A DNA stretch of 35,143 nt from NCBI GenBank assembly GCA_964525815.1, contig CAZGJQ010000011.1, positions 1 through 35,143 on the forward strand, in the 5' to 3' direction. This stretch comes from UBA1049 sp964525815. GTDB lineage: Bacteria; Bacillota; Clostridia; Oscillospirales; CAG-382. The translations under genes were made by a program, and so were the position numbers. The notes under the pieces were generated by a model. It was not told the origin of the DNA, ran no database searches, and saw nothing but the letters and a program-made list of their open reading frames with translations. Of the stretch, positions 8,298-15,572 are shown in pieces (position 1 is the stretch's first letter; every line of letters starts with the position of its first letter).

Positions 8298-8303
8298 AGT
8301 CCT

Positions 8304-8365
8304 CAGGGAATGAGGTTCTCCCGGGCAACAGCCGAAACGCATTTTTTATGCTGATGACTTCTGCA
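8304..8365 (+). promoter_or_regulatory. Fluoride riboswitch (crcB motif) aptamer
   Basis: The leader follows the crcB-motif pattern: GGGA (8306-8309) pairs with TCCC (8319-8322) around ATGAGGTTC. A CCGAAAC segment and a GCAT/ATGC hairpin (8339-8342 with 8348-8351) follow, then the hallmark GCTGATGACTTCT. The long-range helix typical of this class is present: GAGGT (8312-8316) with ACTTC (8357-8361), including one G-U. The 3' part of the aptamer is shared with the 5' arm of the terminator, so fluoride binding should block termination and switch expression on. The assignment rests on motif and pairing recognised by eye. Confidence 0.88.
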
Positions 8366-8396
8366 ACAAGCTTTGCAGGGCTCATCAGCTTTTTTT
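8350..8396 (+). terminator. Riboswitch expression-platform terminator
   Basis: GCTGATGA (8350-8357) pairs perfectly with TCATCAGC (8382-8389), and an inner CTGCAA/TTGCAG helix extends the stem. Seven T follow (8390-8396). The 5' arm is aptamer sequence, so the two structures exclude each other. No other terminator separates aroE/K from this point, so this hairpin probably also ends read-through transcripts from the aro operon. Confidence 0.88.
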
Positions 8397-8425
8397 ATTA
8401 CACAAAGAGGAAAAGGTAAAAACCT

Positions 8426-9607
8426 ATGCTGTTAAGTTTATCTGTTATTCTAATATGCGGTTTTGCACTGAGCGGTATCTTTCAAAAGCTTCATCTACCG
8501 GGACTCTTGGGTATGCTGATTACGGGTATTATTCTCGGGCCGTATGTGCTAAACCTGATAGATTCGAGTATTCTTGATGTTTCTGAGGATTTGAGAGAAA
8601 TTGCACTCATAATTATTCTTATGCGTGCCGGATTGTCTCTGGATTTAAAGGATCTTAAAAAAATCGGAAGACCAGCGTTGCTGATTAGCTTTGTCCCGGC
8701 AAGCTTAGAGATAATAGGCTGCATTCTGCTGGCACCGCTACTCCTTGATATAAGTGTTATTGAAGCGGCAATACTGGGCACTGTTATAGCCGCAGTCTCC
8801 CCCGCTGTTATCGTACCTAAAATGCTTATGCTCATGGAAAACGGATACGGAAGGAAAAAGAGTATTCCTCAGCTCATAATGGCGGGAGCTTCGGTCGATG
8901 ACATATATGCTGTAGTTATCCTGGCATCATTAATCGGCATCTTCAAGGGCAGTGAATTAAACGCTTTATCAATGCTTACCATCCCTATTTCGATTATAAC
9001 CGGAATTATCGCTGGATTTATATCAGGAATCATTCTTGTTCGATTGTTCACTCTTGTGCATATGCGGGACACGGTTAAAATCCTTCTTTTACTCGGCGTT
9101 TCCTTTCTTATAATTGGTTTGGAGGATAGCATTTCAAGCCTCCTGCCCTTTTCGGGATTACCTGCTGTTATGGCACTGGGAGGAACCATACTCAAGCAAA
9201 GAGCGGTACTCGCTAAGAGAATACAGGGTAAATATTCAAAAATTTGGGTTGCTGCAGAGCTGATATTGTTCGTGCTTATCGGTGCGGCAGTGGATGTTAA
9301 GCAGGCTTATGTCGCAGGTCTTGCCGCAGTCTTAATAATTCTCGGTGCGGTATTATTCAGAGCGGCAGGCGTTCTTCTCAGCCTGATAAAATCAAATCTT
9401 TCGTTCAGAGAAAAACTATTTTGTATTATCGGTTTCCTTCCAAAGGCAACGGTTCAAGCAGCGGTAGGAGGTCTTCCTCTTGTAGCCGGAATACCGTCAG
9501 GTAATATAATTCTAAGCATTGCCGTGCTCTCAATCATCATTATGGCTCCGATAGGAGCGATTGCCATAGACATTAGCTATAAAAAGCTGCTTCATAACGA
9601 CAAGTGA
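8426..9607 (+). CDS. Cation/proton antiporter under fluoride control
   Basis: This 393-residue, highly hydrophobic protein has about 11-12 predicted membrane segments and belongs to the monovalent cation:proton antiporter (CPA, NhaP/KefB-like) superfamily. Residues 154-159, AGASVDD, carry the adjacent acidic pair expected in a transport-site helix, and ISGIILVRLF and GLPAVMALGG are typical helical stretches. The start is ATG 8426 behind GAGGAAAAGG. The riboswitch in front implies a role in fluoride tolerance. Antiporters of this superfamily are a recognised part of fluoride riboswitch regulons beside crcB and CLC-F, perhaps exporting fluoride or correcting pH after HF entry. The transported ion cannot be read from the sequence. 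A terminator follows at 9613. Confidence 0.85.
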   Translation: MLLSLSVILICGFALSGIFQKLHLPGLLGMLITGIILGPYVLNLIDSSILDVSEDLREIALIIILMRAGLSLDLKDLKKIGRPALLISFVPASLEIIGCILLAPLLLDISVIEAAILGTVIAAVSPAVIVPKMLMLMENGYGRKKSIPQLIMAGASVDDIYAVVILASLIGIFKGSELNALSMLTIPISIITGIIAGFISGIILVRLFTLVHMRDTVKILLLLGVSFLIIGLEDSISSLLPFSGLPAVMALGGTILKQRAVLAKRIQGKYSKIWVAAELILFVLIGAAVDVKQAYVAGLAAVLIILGAVLFRAAGVLLSLIKSNLSFREKLFCIIGFLPKATVQAAVGGLPLVAGIPSGNIILSIAVLSIIIMAPIGAIAIDISYKKLLHNDK

Positions 9608-9612
9608 TAAAA

Positions 9613-9639
9613 GCGCATATTATTTATGCGTCTTTTTTT
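9613..9639 (+). terminator. Intrinsic terminator after the antiporter
   Basis: CGCATA (9614-9619) pairs with TATGCG (9625-9630) around a 5-nt loop, with an extra G-U at the base, and is followed by TC and seven T. It separates the fluoride unit from the ars promoter. Confidence 0.8.
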
Positions 9640-9647
9640 ACCAAATC

Positions 9648-9703
9648 ATATTGACATTTATCTATATGCGCAATATAATGATATCGATAAGTGTCAATAT
9701 CAT
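9648..9703 (+). promoter_or_regulatory. ars promoter with flanking inverted repeat (putative ArsR operator)
   Basis: TTGACA (9651-9656) and TATAAT (9674-9679), 17 bp apart, form a consensus promoter. A 15-base inverted repeat with one mismatch frames it: ATATTGACATTTATC at 9648-9662 and GATAAGTGTCAATAT at 9686-9700. A second, smaller repeat, ATGATAT (9678-9684) and ATATCAT (9697-9703), overlaps the start site. A repressor bound to these arms would block polymerase, and the ArsR protein encoded next is the obvious candidate. The repeats are seen; the binding protein is inferred. Confidence 0.75.
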
Positions 9704-9727
9704 AAGCTATGAAAGGGATGGACTTAT

Positions 9728-10033
9728 ATGAGCTGCTCGGATTACGCTCTTGTTTTTAAGGCGCTCGCCGACGAAACACGGCTAAAAATCATTAAAATGC
9801 TTACCGAAGGAGAGCTTTGCGCCTGTAAAATACTGGAGGGTCTGTTAATATCTCAGCCCACTCTCTCCTACCATATGAAAATACTCATTTTAAGCGGCTT
9901 GGTAAAGGGACGCAAGGAGGGCTCATGGATGAGGTATTCTCTCGATAAAAGTACAATTGCGTTGCTGACAAAATACTGCTCCTGTTTAAATAATAAAGCG
10001 ATGAAGAAAAACAGCATTAAGGGGGGAGAATAG
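9728..10033 (+). CDS. arsR: ArsR/SmtB-family metalloid-sensing repressor
   Basis: This is a 101-residue winged-helix protein. The core ALADETRLKIIKML is followed by ELCACKI with C31 and C33, the site where E. coli ArsR binds As(III) through its CVC motif. The recognition helix is SQPTLSYHMKILILSGLV and the wing is GRKEGSWMRYSL. Extra cysteines occur at C3 and in CSC (84-86) near the C-terminus and could supply a third ligand. It would repress its own operon until arsenite or antimonite binds. ATG 9728 follows AAAGGGATGG. The permease gene begins 2 bases after its stop, so the two are co-transcribed. Confidence 0.92.
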   Translation: MSCSDYALVFKALADETRLKIIKMLTEGELCACKILEGLLISQPTLSYHMKILILSGLVKGRKEGSWMRYSLDKSTIALLTKYCSCLNNKAMKKNSIKGGE

Positions 10034-10035
10034 CA

Positions 10036-11040
10036 TTGGAAATATTCGCTTGGCTTAACAACCAGCTTCTTAAAATGGATTGGCTGTATGAGCTTATCAG
10101 ACTGCTTGTCGAGGATGTTTTCGGTTTGGATATAAACGAAAATACAGGCGGAAGCATACACTTTTTTATTTATGATGTTATAAAAATATTTATATTGCTG
10201 TCTGTTTTGATATTTGTAATATCCTATATACAGAGCTATTTCCCGCCCGAACGAACAAGACGGATTTTAGGTCGGTTCAACGGGCTGACTGCCAACATTT
10301 TAGGAGCTTTGCTCGGTACTGTTACCCCCTTTTGCTCCTGCTCCTCCATACCGTTGTTTATCGGTTTTACAAATGCGGGGCTGCCTTTAGGCGTTACCTT
10401 TTCCTTTTTAATATCCTCTCCGCTGGTAGACCTTGCGTCCGTGCTCCTGCTCGCAAGCATTTTCAACTGGAGAATAGCCATAGCTTATGTGGTTGTGGGT
10501 ATTATTCTTGCCGTAATAGGCGGAAGCGTTATCGGTAAGTCAAAACTGGAGAAATATGTGGAGCCTTTTGTTTTCAGCGGAAAGAATATTGACACAGAGC
10601 ATAATGCTCTTACTAAAAAAGAACGAATTGCTTTCGCAACAGTTCAGGTACAGGCAATAATAAAAAAGGTATGGCTGTATATTCTCATTGGTGTAAGCAT
10701 AGGAGCTCTGATTCATAACTGGATACCCGAGGATATAATAGCGGTCGTTCTCGGACACAAAAACCCGTTCTCGGTGTTGCTCGCATCCCTTATCGGTATT
10801 CCGATGTACGCAGATATTTTCGGAACCCTTCCCATTGCCGAGGCTCTGGTTGCTAAAGGGGTGGGTATAGGCACCGCTCTCTCCTTTATGATGGCGGTTA
10901 CCGCACTCTCCCTACCCTCCTTGATAATGCTAAAAAAGGTTGTTAAGACTAAGCTGCTCGTTATATTCACCGGAATCGTAGCAGTCGGAATCCTTGTAAT
11001 AGGCTACACCTTTAACGCTTTTTCATATTTATTGCTATAA
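10036..11040 (+). CDS. arsP: ArsP-like permease (DUF318/YraQ family)
   Basis: This is a 334-residue membrane protein with about 8 segments. The family hallmark TPFCSCSSIPLFIGF (97-111) holds C100 and C102 in a membrane helix, and FLISSPLVDLASVL follows. A second conserved repeat, GIPMYADIFGTLPIAEAL, lies near 255-275. Characterised ArsP permeases export trivalent organoarsenicals; other members have no known substrate. I start it at TTG 10036, behind GGGGGGAG (about 10021-10028) that overlaps the end of arsR. No ATG gives a complete first helix. Its place directly behind arsR and ahead of thiol-redox genes supports metalloid or thiol-adduct export. The symbol is by family and context, not proof of substrate. 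Confidence 0.8.
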   Translation: MEIFAWLNNQLLKMDWLYELIRLLVEDVFGLDINENTGGSIHFFIYDVIKIFILLSVLIFVISYIQSYFPPERTRRILGRFNGLTANILGALLGTVTPFCSCSSIPLFIGFTNAGLPLGVTFSFLISSPLVDLASVLLLASIFNWRIAIAYVVVGIILAVIGGSVIGKSKLEKYVEPFVFSGKNIDTEHNALTKKERIAFATVQVQAIIKKVWLYILIGVSIGALIHNWIPEDIIAVVLGHKNPFSVLLASLIGIPMYADIFGTLPIAEALVAKGVGIGTALSFMMAVTALSLPSLIMLKKVVKTKLLVIFTGIVAVGILVIGYTFNAFSYLLL

Positions 11041-11068
11041 GAGAATATAAAAAACGGAGAATTAAGAA

Positions 11069-11668
11069 ATGAAAAAAACAAAGAAAACATATGCAGAGTA
11101 TACAGAAACACCCCAAAAAAAGAATAATGCTGCAGTTCTTAAAATAATAGTTCCCCTTGTTATTTTAGCTGCGGTTGCAGGTATTTGGCTATTGAAAAAC
11201 ATGGGCGATAATATAGGTGGAGGCTCATTATCAAACGACACTGTAACCGAGCAGGAGGAAAACCCGCATTTTGCACTTAATGTTACCGAAGAGCTTGACT
11301 TGGAGGAGCTAAAATCCTACGGATTACCGATTATAATCGATTTCGGTGCGGATTCCTGCGCTCCCTGTAGGGAAATGGCTCCCGCTCTGGAGAAGCTGAA
11401 CAGAGAGCTGAGAGATAAGGCAATCATAAAGTTTGTGGATGTATGGAAGTATTCCGATTTGGCAACAGGCTATCCGGTAACCTATATACCCACTCAGATT
11501 TTTATTGATGCAAACGGAAACCCGTATTCTCCGGATAATCCCGAGGAGCTTAACCTAAACATATATACCGATAAAAACACTAATGAGCATTTATTTACGG
11601 TGCATGTTGGCGGTCTTACCGAGGAGCAGATGCTTGAGCTCTTATATGACATGGGGATGCAGCAATGA
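11069..11668 (+). CDS. Membrane-anchored extracytoplasmic thioredoxin
   Basis: The 199-residue protein has a lysine-rich N-terminus, one membrane segment at about 23-42 (LKIIVPLVILAAVAGIWLL), and a thioredoxin-fold domain from about 70. The active site is CAPC (97-100) in FGADSCAPCREM, with the cis-Pro region YIPTQIF near 154. The anchor has no lipobox cysteine, so it is a signal anchor with the domain outside. It overlaps the next gene, ccdA, by four bases (ATGA). CcdA passes electrons from cytoplasmic thioredoxin to exactly this kind of partner. Its likely job is to reduce disulfides or metalloid-thiol adducts outside the membrane. Confidence 0.88.
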   Translation: MKKTKKTYAEYTETPQKKNNAAVLKIIVPLVILAAVAGIWLLKNMGDNIGGGSLSNDTVTEQEENPHFALNVTEELDLEELKSYGLPIIIDFGADSCAPCREMAPALEKLNRELRDKAIIKFVDVWKYSDLATGYPVTYIPTQIFIDANGNPYSPDNPEELNLNIYTDKNTNEHLFTVHVGGLTEEQMLELLYDMGMQQ

Positions 11669-12366
11669 ATACGGTTATTAATGATTGGCTATCCTTACTG
11701 TCCTCAAATATCAGCACCAATCTTTGGCTTGCTCCCCTGTTTGCCCTGCTTGCCGGAATACTCACCTCCGTAACCCCCTGCGCTCTTACCGGTATACCTC
11801 TTGTTATCGGCTATGTCGGCGGAGCGGGACAAAGGTCTACAAAAAAAGCCTTTCGCCTCTCTCTTATTTTTGCGGGCGGTATGACAATAACCTTTACCGT
11901 TTTGGGTACGGCAGCCTCTCTTTTAGGCAGAATTATGCAGGGAACCGGTCGCTGGTGGTATTTAGTGCTGGGTGTTCTCATGATTTTAATGGCGCTGCAA
12001 ACCTGGGAGATTTTTAATTTTATACCGTCCTCTTATGCAATCAGCAAAAATAAAAAACGAGGGTATTTAGGTGCATTAATAGCGGGTATTTTAGGCGGTC
12101 TTTTTTCTTCTCCCTGCGCTACCCCTGTTCTGGTTGTACTGCTCGCTATGGTCGCAAACGAGGGTAATATTGTATTGGGAGTTGTCCTATTGCTTCTTTA
12201 TTCCGCAGGACACAGTATAATTGTAATAGCTGCGGGTACTTCCTTCGGCTTTGCTCAGAAAATTACAACCGACAGCAAATACGGGAGCGTAAGCAAAATA
12301 ATCAGAATTGTACTCGGAACCTTAATCTTATTCATCGCTCTGTATATGTTCTATTTGGGATTTTAA
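11665..12366 (+). CDS. ccdA: CcdA-type thiol-disulfide transmembrane reductase
   Basis: A 233-residue protein with six membrane segments carries two conserved cysteines in pseudo-symmetric halves: C39 in SVTPCALTGIP and C151 in SSPCATPVL. In the CcdA/DsbD-beta family these form the redox pair that moves electrons from cytoplasmic thioredoxin to an outer thioredoxin. Nothing in the window suggests c-type cytochrome maturation, so the cytochrome role of the name probably does not apply. It is flanked by an anchored thioredoxin upstream (translationally coupled) and a mini-thioredoxin downstream, so both partners are encoded beside it. Confidence 0.9.
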   Translation: MNTVINDWLSLLSSNISTNLWLAPLFALLAGILTSVTPCALTGIPLVIGYVGGAGQRSTKKAFRLSLIFAGGMTITFTVLGTAASLLGRIMQGTGRWWYLVLGVLMILMALQTWEIFNFIPSSYAISKNKKRGYLGALIAGILGGLFSSPCATPVLVVLLAMVANEGNIVLGVVLLLLYSAGHSIIVIAAGTSFGFAQKITTDSKYGSVSKIIRIVLGTLILFIALYMFYLGF

Positions 12367-12387
12367 TTTATTTATGGAGGTTTTTTT

Positions 12388-12624
12388 ATGACAGTAAAAA
12401 TTTTAGGCTCAGGATGCAAGAGCTGCGTGAAGCTTGCGGAAAACACAAAGGAGGCGCTGGCTCAGCTCGGCTTGCAGGCGGAGCTTGTTAAGGTTACCGA
12501 TTTTTCGGAAATTGCTGCATATGGCATTATGTCAACTCCAGCACTTGTCGTTGACGAAAAAGTGCTTTCCTACGGCAAGGTATTAAAAGCAAAGGAAATC
12601 GCAACGCTGATTAAAAAGGCATAG
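12388..12624 (+). CDS. Small thioredoxin (redox-active disulfide protein 2 family)
   Basis: This 78-residue cytoplasmic thioredoxin-fold protein has the active site CKSC at 10-13 (GSGCKSCVKL) and the cis-Pro segment MSTPALVVDEK near 50-60. It is shorter than classical thioredoxin, as in the TIGR00412 family often found beside DUF318 permeases. It has a strong GGAGG site 10 bases before ATG 12388. Its likely role is as cytoplasmic electron donor to CcdA or to a metalloid-thiol intermediate. Which reductase feeds it is unknown; the disulfide reductase next door is a candidate. Confidence 0.88.
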   Translation: MTVKILGSGCKSCVKLAENTKEALAQLGLQAELVKVTDFSEIAAYGIMSTPALVVDEKVLSYGKVLKAKEIATLIKKA

Positions 12625-12657
12625 GATTGGCTCTTGCAAAAAATTGAGGAGGCTTAT

Positions 12658-14310
12658 ATGCGAATAATTATAATCGGTGCGGTAGCCGCGGGAACCTCCG
12701 CTGCTGCCAAAGCGAGAAGAAACGACGAAAATGCGGAAATTGTGATTTACGAGAAGGACAGTTATATCTCCTATTCAGGCTGCGGTATGCCCTATTTTAT
12801 AGGTGGGGAAATAACCGACCAAAATATACTCACTCCTCGCAGTCCCGCTTTCTTCAAGGATAAATACAATGTTGATATTTTTACAATGCATGAGGTAACC
12901 GAGGTTAACCCCGATGAAAAAACAGTTAGGGTAAAAAGCCTTAATACCGGCGATATATTTGAAGACAGATACGACAAGCTGGTTTTTGCAACCGGAGCAA
13001 GTGCAGTCGTTCCTCCGATAAAAGGAGTGAAAAAGGATCATGTATTTACTCTCCGCAGCATCGGTGATATGGAACGCATAAGCGGTTTTTTAAAAAAAGA
13101 AAAACCCAAAAACGCAGTTATTATCGGCACGGGGTTTATAGGGCTTGAGATGTGCGAAAGCCTTGTAAAGCTGGGTATAAGCGTTACTCTTATAGAGCAG
13201 CTCCCTCAGGTAGCTCCCCTGCTCGATTCGGACATGGCGGTTTATGTTAAGGAGCACCTGGAGAGCAAAGGAGTTTCGGTGCTGACGGGAACTGTAGCAG
13301 AAGAAATTACGGAGGACGGTGTAATCATTGCAAGCGGAGGTATTATTGCCGCCGACATTGTTTTAACAGCCGCCGGAATCAAGCCGGAGACCGCTCTTGC
13401 CGCCGGTATCGGTATAGAGCTGAGTGCTTCGGGTGCAATAATGACGGATAAAAAAATGCGTACCAATATTCCGAGCATATATGCCTGCGGAGATTGCATT
13501 CAGCATTTTAATCTTATAAACAACAGTCCTATATATGTTCCTCTCGGCTCCACCGCAAACAAGACCGGAAGGATTGCGGGGGATGCTATAACCGGAGGCG
13601 ACCTTGAATTCCGGGGTATACTTGGTACCGGGATTTTCAGACTATTCGATTTAACTGTAGCCCGCACCGGTTTTTCGGAACAGGAAGCTGTATCACAGGG
13701 CCATAATGTTGCGGTCTGTCATAACACAAAGCCGAGTAAACCGTCATATATGGGTGGCTCGGATATGGTTATAAAGGCAATTGCTGATAAAAAGGACGGC
13801 AGGCTCCTCGGTGTCCAGATAGTCGGAGGTGACGGAGTGGATAAGCGTATTGATGTATTCGTTACCGCTATTACCTTCGGCGCAAAGGCGGAGGATCTGT
13901 TCCATCTCGACCTTGCCTATGCGCCGCCCTTTTCCACGACAAAGGACCCGGTAATGTATACGGGTATGATTCTGGATAATGCGATAAACAGGAGCAAGCC
14001 TCTTATTACTTCGGAACGATTACAAGAAATAATTAGCTCGGGCACGGATTATAACCTGATTGATGCCAGACAGACCTCCCAATACCAAAAAGGACATATT
14101 GACACGGCCATAAGTATACCGCACGAGGGACTTAGGGAAGCAGCGGAGCAATTTAATAAGGATATTATTAGCATAACCTACTGCAACAAGGGCACGACAG
14201 GAAACGCTGCCCAGAGCATTCTGCTCGGCAGGGGCTTTCGAGAGGTTTATAACCTCTCTGGCGGATATAAGCATTTTAATCAAGGTGAGAAGGTAGATAC
14301 TAATGAATAA
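12658..14310 (+). CDS. CoA-disulfide reductase-like flavoenzyme with C-terminal rhodanese domain
   Basis: The start is ATG 12658, behind TGAGGAGG (12645-12652), giving 550 residues; a TTG frame from 12634 would precede the ribosome site. Residues 1-445 are an FAD/NAD(P)H class-I disulfide reductase with IIIIGAVAAGTSAAAKARR at the N-terminus and the single catalytic cysteine C42 in YSGCGMPYF. The second dinucleotide fold is at VIIGTGFIGLEMCE. The dimerisation domain ends near LDLAYAPPFSTTKDP. Residues about 460-545 are a rhodanese domain with C509 in YCNKGTTG. The family reduces CoA disulfide or CoA/cysteine persulfides. In an arsenic operon it may regenerate small thiols consumed by metalloids or handle sulfane sulfur. 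It overlaps acr3 by 8 bases. Confidence 0.88.
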   Translation: MRIIIIGAVAAGTSAAAKARRNDENAEIVIYEKDSYISYSGCGMPYFIGGEITDQNILTPRSPAFFKDKYNVDIFTMHEVTEVNPDEKTVRVKSLNTGDIFEDRYDKLVFATGASAVVPPIKGVKKDHVFTLRSIGDMERISGFLKKEKPKNAVIIGTGFIGLEMCESLVKLGISVTLIEQLPQVAPLLDSDMAVYVKEHLESKGVSVLTGTVAEEITEDGVIIASGGIIAADIVLTAAGIKPETALAAGIGIELSASGAIMTDKKMRTNIPSIYACGDCIQHFNLINNSPIYVPLGSTANKTGRIAGDAITGGDLEFRGILGTGIFRLFDLTVARTGFSEQEAVSQGHNVAVCHNTKPSKPSYMGGSDMVIKAIADKKDGRLLGVQIVGGDGVDKRIDVFVTAITFGAKAEDLFHLDLAYAPPFSTTKDPVMYTGMILDNAINRSKPLITSERLQEIISSGTDYNLIDARQTSQYQKGHIDTAISIPHEGLREAAEQFNKDIISITYCNKGTTGNAAQSILLGRGFREVYNLSGGYKHFNQGEKVDTNE

Positions 14311-15358
14311 AAGAGCCGAAATTTCATTTTTTGAGCGTTATCTGACTGTTTGGGTAATTGTTTGTATGGTTGCCGGAGTCGCTATCGGAAAGCTGCTGCC
14401 CGGAATACCTGACTTCTTAGCTGAGTTTGAATACGCAAACGTTTCCCTGCCCATTGCCGTTTTAATCTGGCTCATGATTTATCCCATGATGCTAAAAGTG
14501 GATTTTAAGAGTATAAAGGATGTGGGGAAAAACCCAAAGGGCTTGTTCATTACATGGGTTACAAACTGGCTGATCAAGCCGTTCACTATGTACGGAATAG
14601 CAGCTCTGTTCTTTTTTGTTGTGTTCGGAAATATTATTCCGGACGATATGGCAAGGGATTACCTCGCCGGTGCGGTTCTGCTTGGTGCGGCTCCCTGCAC
14701 GGCAATGGTCTTTGTTTGGAGCCACCTCACTAAGGGTAACCCTGCATACACCGTAGTCCAGGTTGCGACAAACGACCTTATTATTCTGGTCGCCTTCACC
14801 CCGATTGTAGCCTTTCTGCTTGGAGTAGGCGGATTCAGCGTTCCCTGGGATACTCTGCTTTTATCTGTTCTGCTTTTTGTTGTTATACCGCTTGCGGGTG
14901 GAATACTGACAAGAATTATACTAATTAAGAAAAAAGGCATAGACTTTTTTGAGAATCGGTTTATCCCTAAGTTTAAGAATGTTACAGTAGCCGGACTGCT
15001 TATCACACTGGCTATAATATTTTCCTTTCAGGGCAATGTCATACTGAATAACCCTCTGCATATAGCTTTGATTGCTGTTCCGCTCATCATTCAGACATTT
15101 TTAATCTTTTTCATTGCTTATTTTGCCTCCCGCTTTTTCAAAATGCCGCATAATATCGCCGCTCCGGCAGGAATGATTGGAGCATCAAACTTCTTTGAGC
15201 TTGCGGTAGCGGTTGCCGTATCTTTGTTCGGAGCTTCCTCTCCTGTTGCTCTCGCCACCATTGTGGGTGTACTGGTTGAGGTACCGATAATGCTCACCCT
15301 TGTTAAAATTGCCAACAAAACACGATACCTTTTTTGTAATACGTCGCAAAGCAAATAA
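14303..15358 (+). CDS. acr3: Arsenite efflux transporter, Acr3 type
   Basis: A 351-residue protein with ten predicted membrane helices belongs to the Acr3 family, which exports As(III) using the proton motive force. The diagnostic helix LGAAPCTAMVFVWS contains the conserved cysteine C132, and GASNFFELAVAVAVSLFG carries the conserved glutamate. The N-terminal FFERYLTVWV and the SLPIAVLIWLMIYPMMLKVDF segment are family typical. Its ATG at 14303 lies inside the last codons of the preceding gene, implying coupled translation. This is the firmest evidence that the whole operon deals with arsenic. No arsC arsenate reductase is present, so the cell may meet mainly arsenite under anoxic conditions. 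Confidence 0.95.
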   Translation: MNKRAEISFFERYLTVWVIVCMVAGVAIGKLLPGIPDFLAEFEYANVSLPIAVLIWLMIYPMMLKVDFKSIKDVGKNPKGLFITWVTNWLIKPFTMYGIAALFFFVVFGNIIPDDMARDYLAGAVLLGAAPCTAMVFVWSHLTKGNPAYTVVQVATNDLIILVAFTPIVAFLLGVGGFSVPWDTLLLSVLLFVVIPLAGGILTRIILIKKKGIDFFENRFIPKFKNVTVAGLLITLAIIFSFQGNVILNNPLHIALIAVPLIIQTFLIFFIAYFASRFFKMPHNIAAPAGMIGASNFFELAVAVAVSLFGASSPVALATIVGVLVEVPIMLTLVKIANKTRYLFCNTSQSK

Positions 15359-15419
15359 CCTGATTTACGGACCCGATATTTTCTTTGTATTATTCCCGGC
15401 GTTTTATCACAAACTGATG

Positions 15420-15448
15420 TTGACTAACCGAGTGATTAATGTTAATAT
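15420..15448 (+). promoter_or_regulatory. Candidate promoter of the glycosyltransferase gene
   Basis: TTGACT (15420-15425) and TAATAT (15443-15448) lie 17 bp apart. An overlapping TATAAT at 15446-15451 has a 20-bp spacer, so the exact -10 is uncertain. No clear terminator closes the ars operon before this point. The leader to the start codon is about 120 bases. Confidence 0.55.
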
Positions 15449-15472
15449 AATATCAGAACAATATTAACCAAG

Positions 15473-15528
15473 GAGCTCGATAGTGCGAAAATTGTTGTGA
15501 ATACAGGTACATCGGCGTGTACCAGCTC
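15473..15528 (+). other. Structured leader before the glycosyltransferase
   Basis: A perfect 6-bp hairpin, GGTACA (15506-15511) and TGTACC (15518-15523), is followed immediately by AGCTC (15524-15528). That can pair with GAGCT (15473-15477) to enclose it. There is no T run, so this is not a terminator. I do not recognise a known riboswitch class here. Confidence 0.4.
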
Positions 15529-15572
15529 ATGCTTTTATTAATGTCAGTTCATGGCAGAGCGTGGAGGTTTAT

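Noticed and set aside
15497..15541. 14-codon GTG ORF in the glycosyltransferase leader (MNTGTSACTSSCFY)
   Set aside because: There is no ribosome site upstream and its reading coincides with the hairpin. The composition gives no link to the downstream gene.
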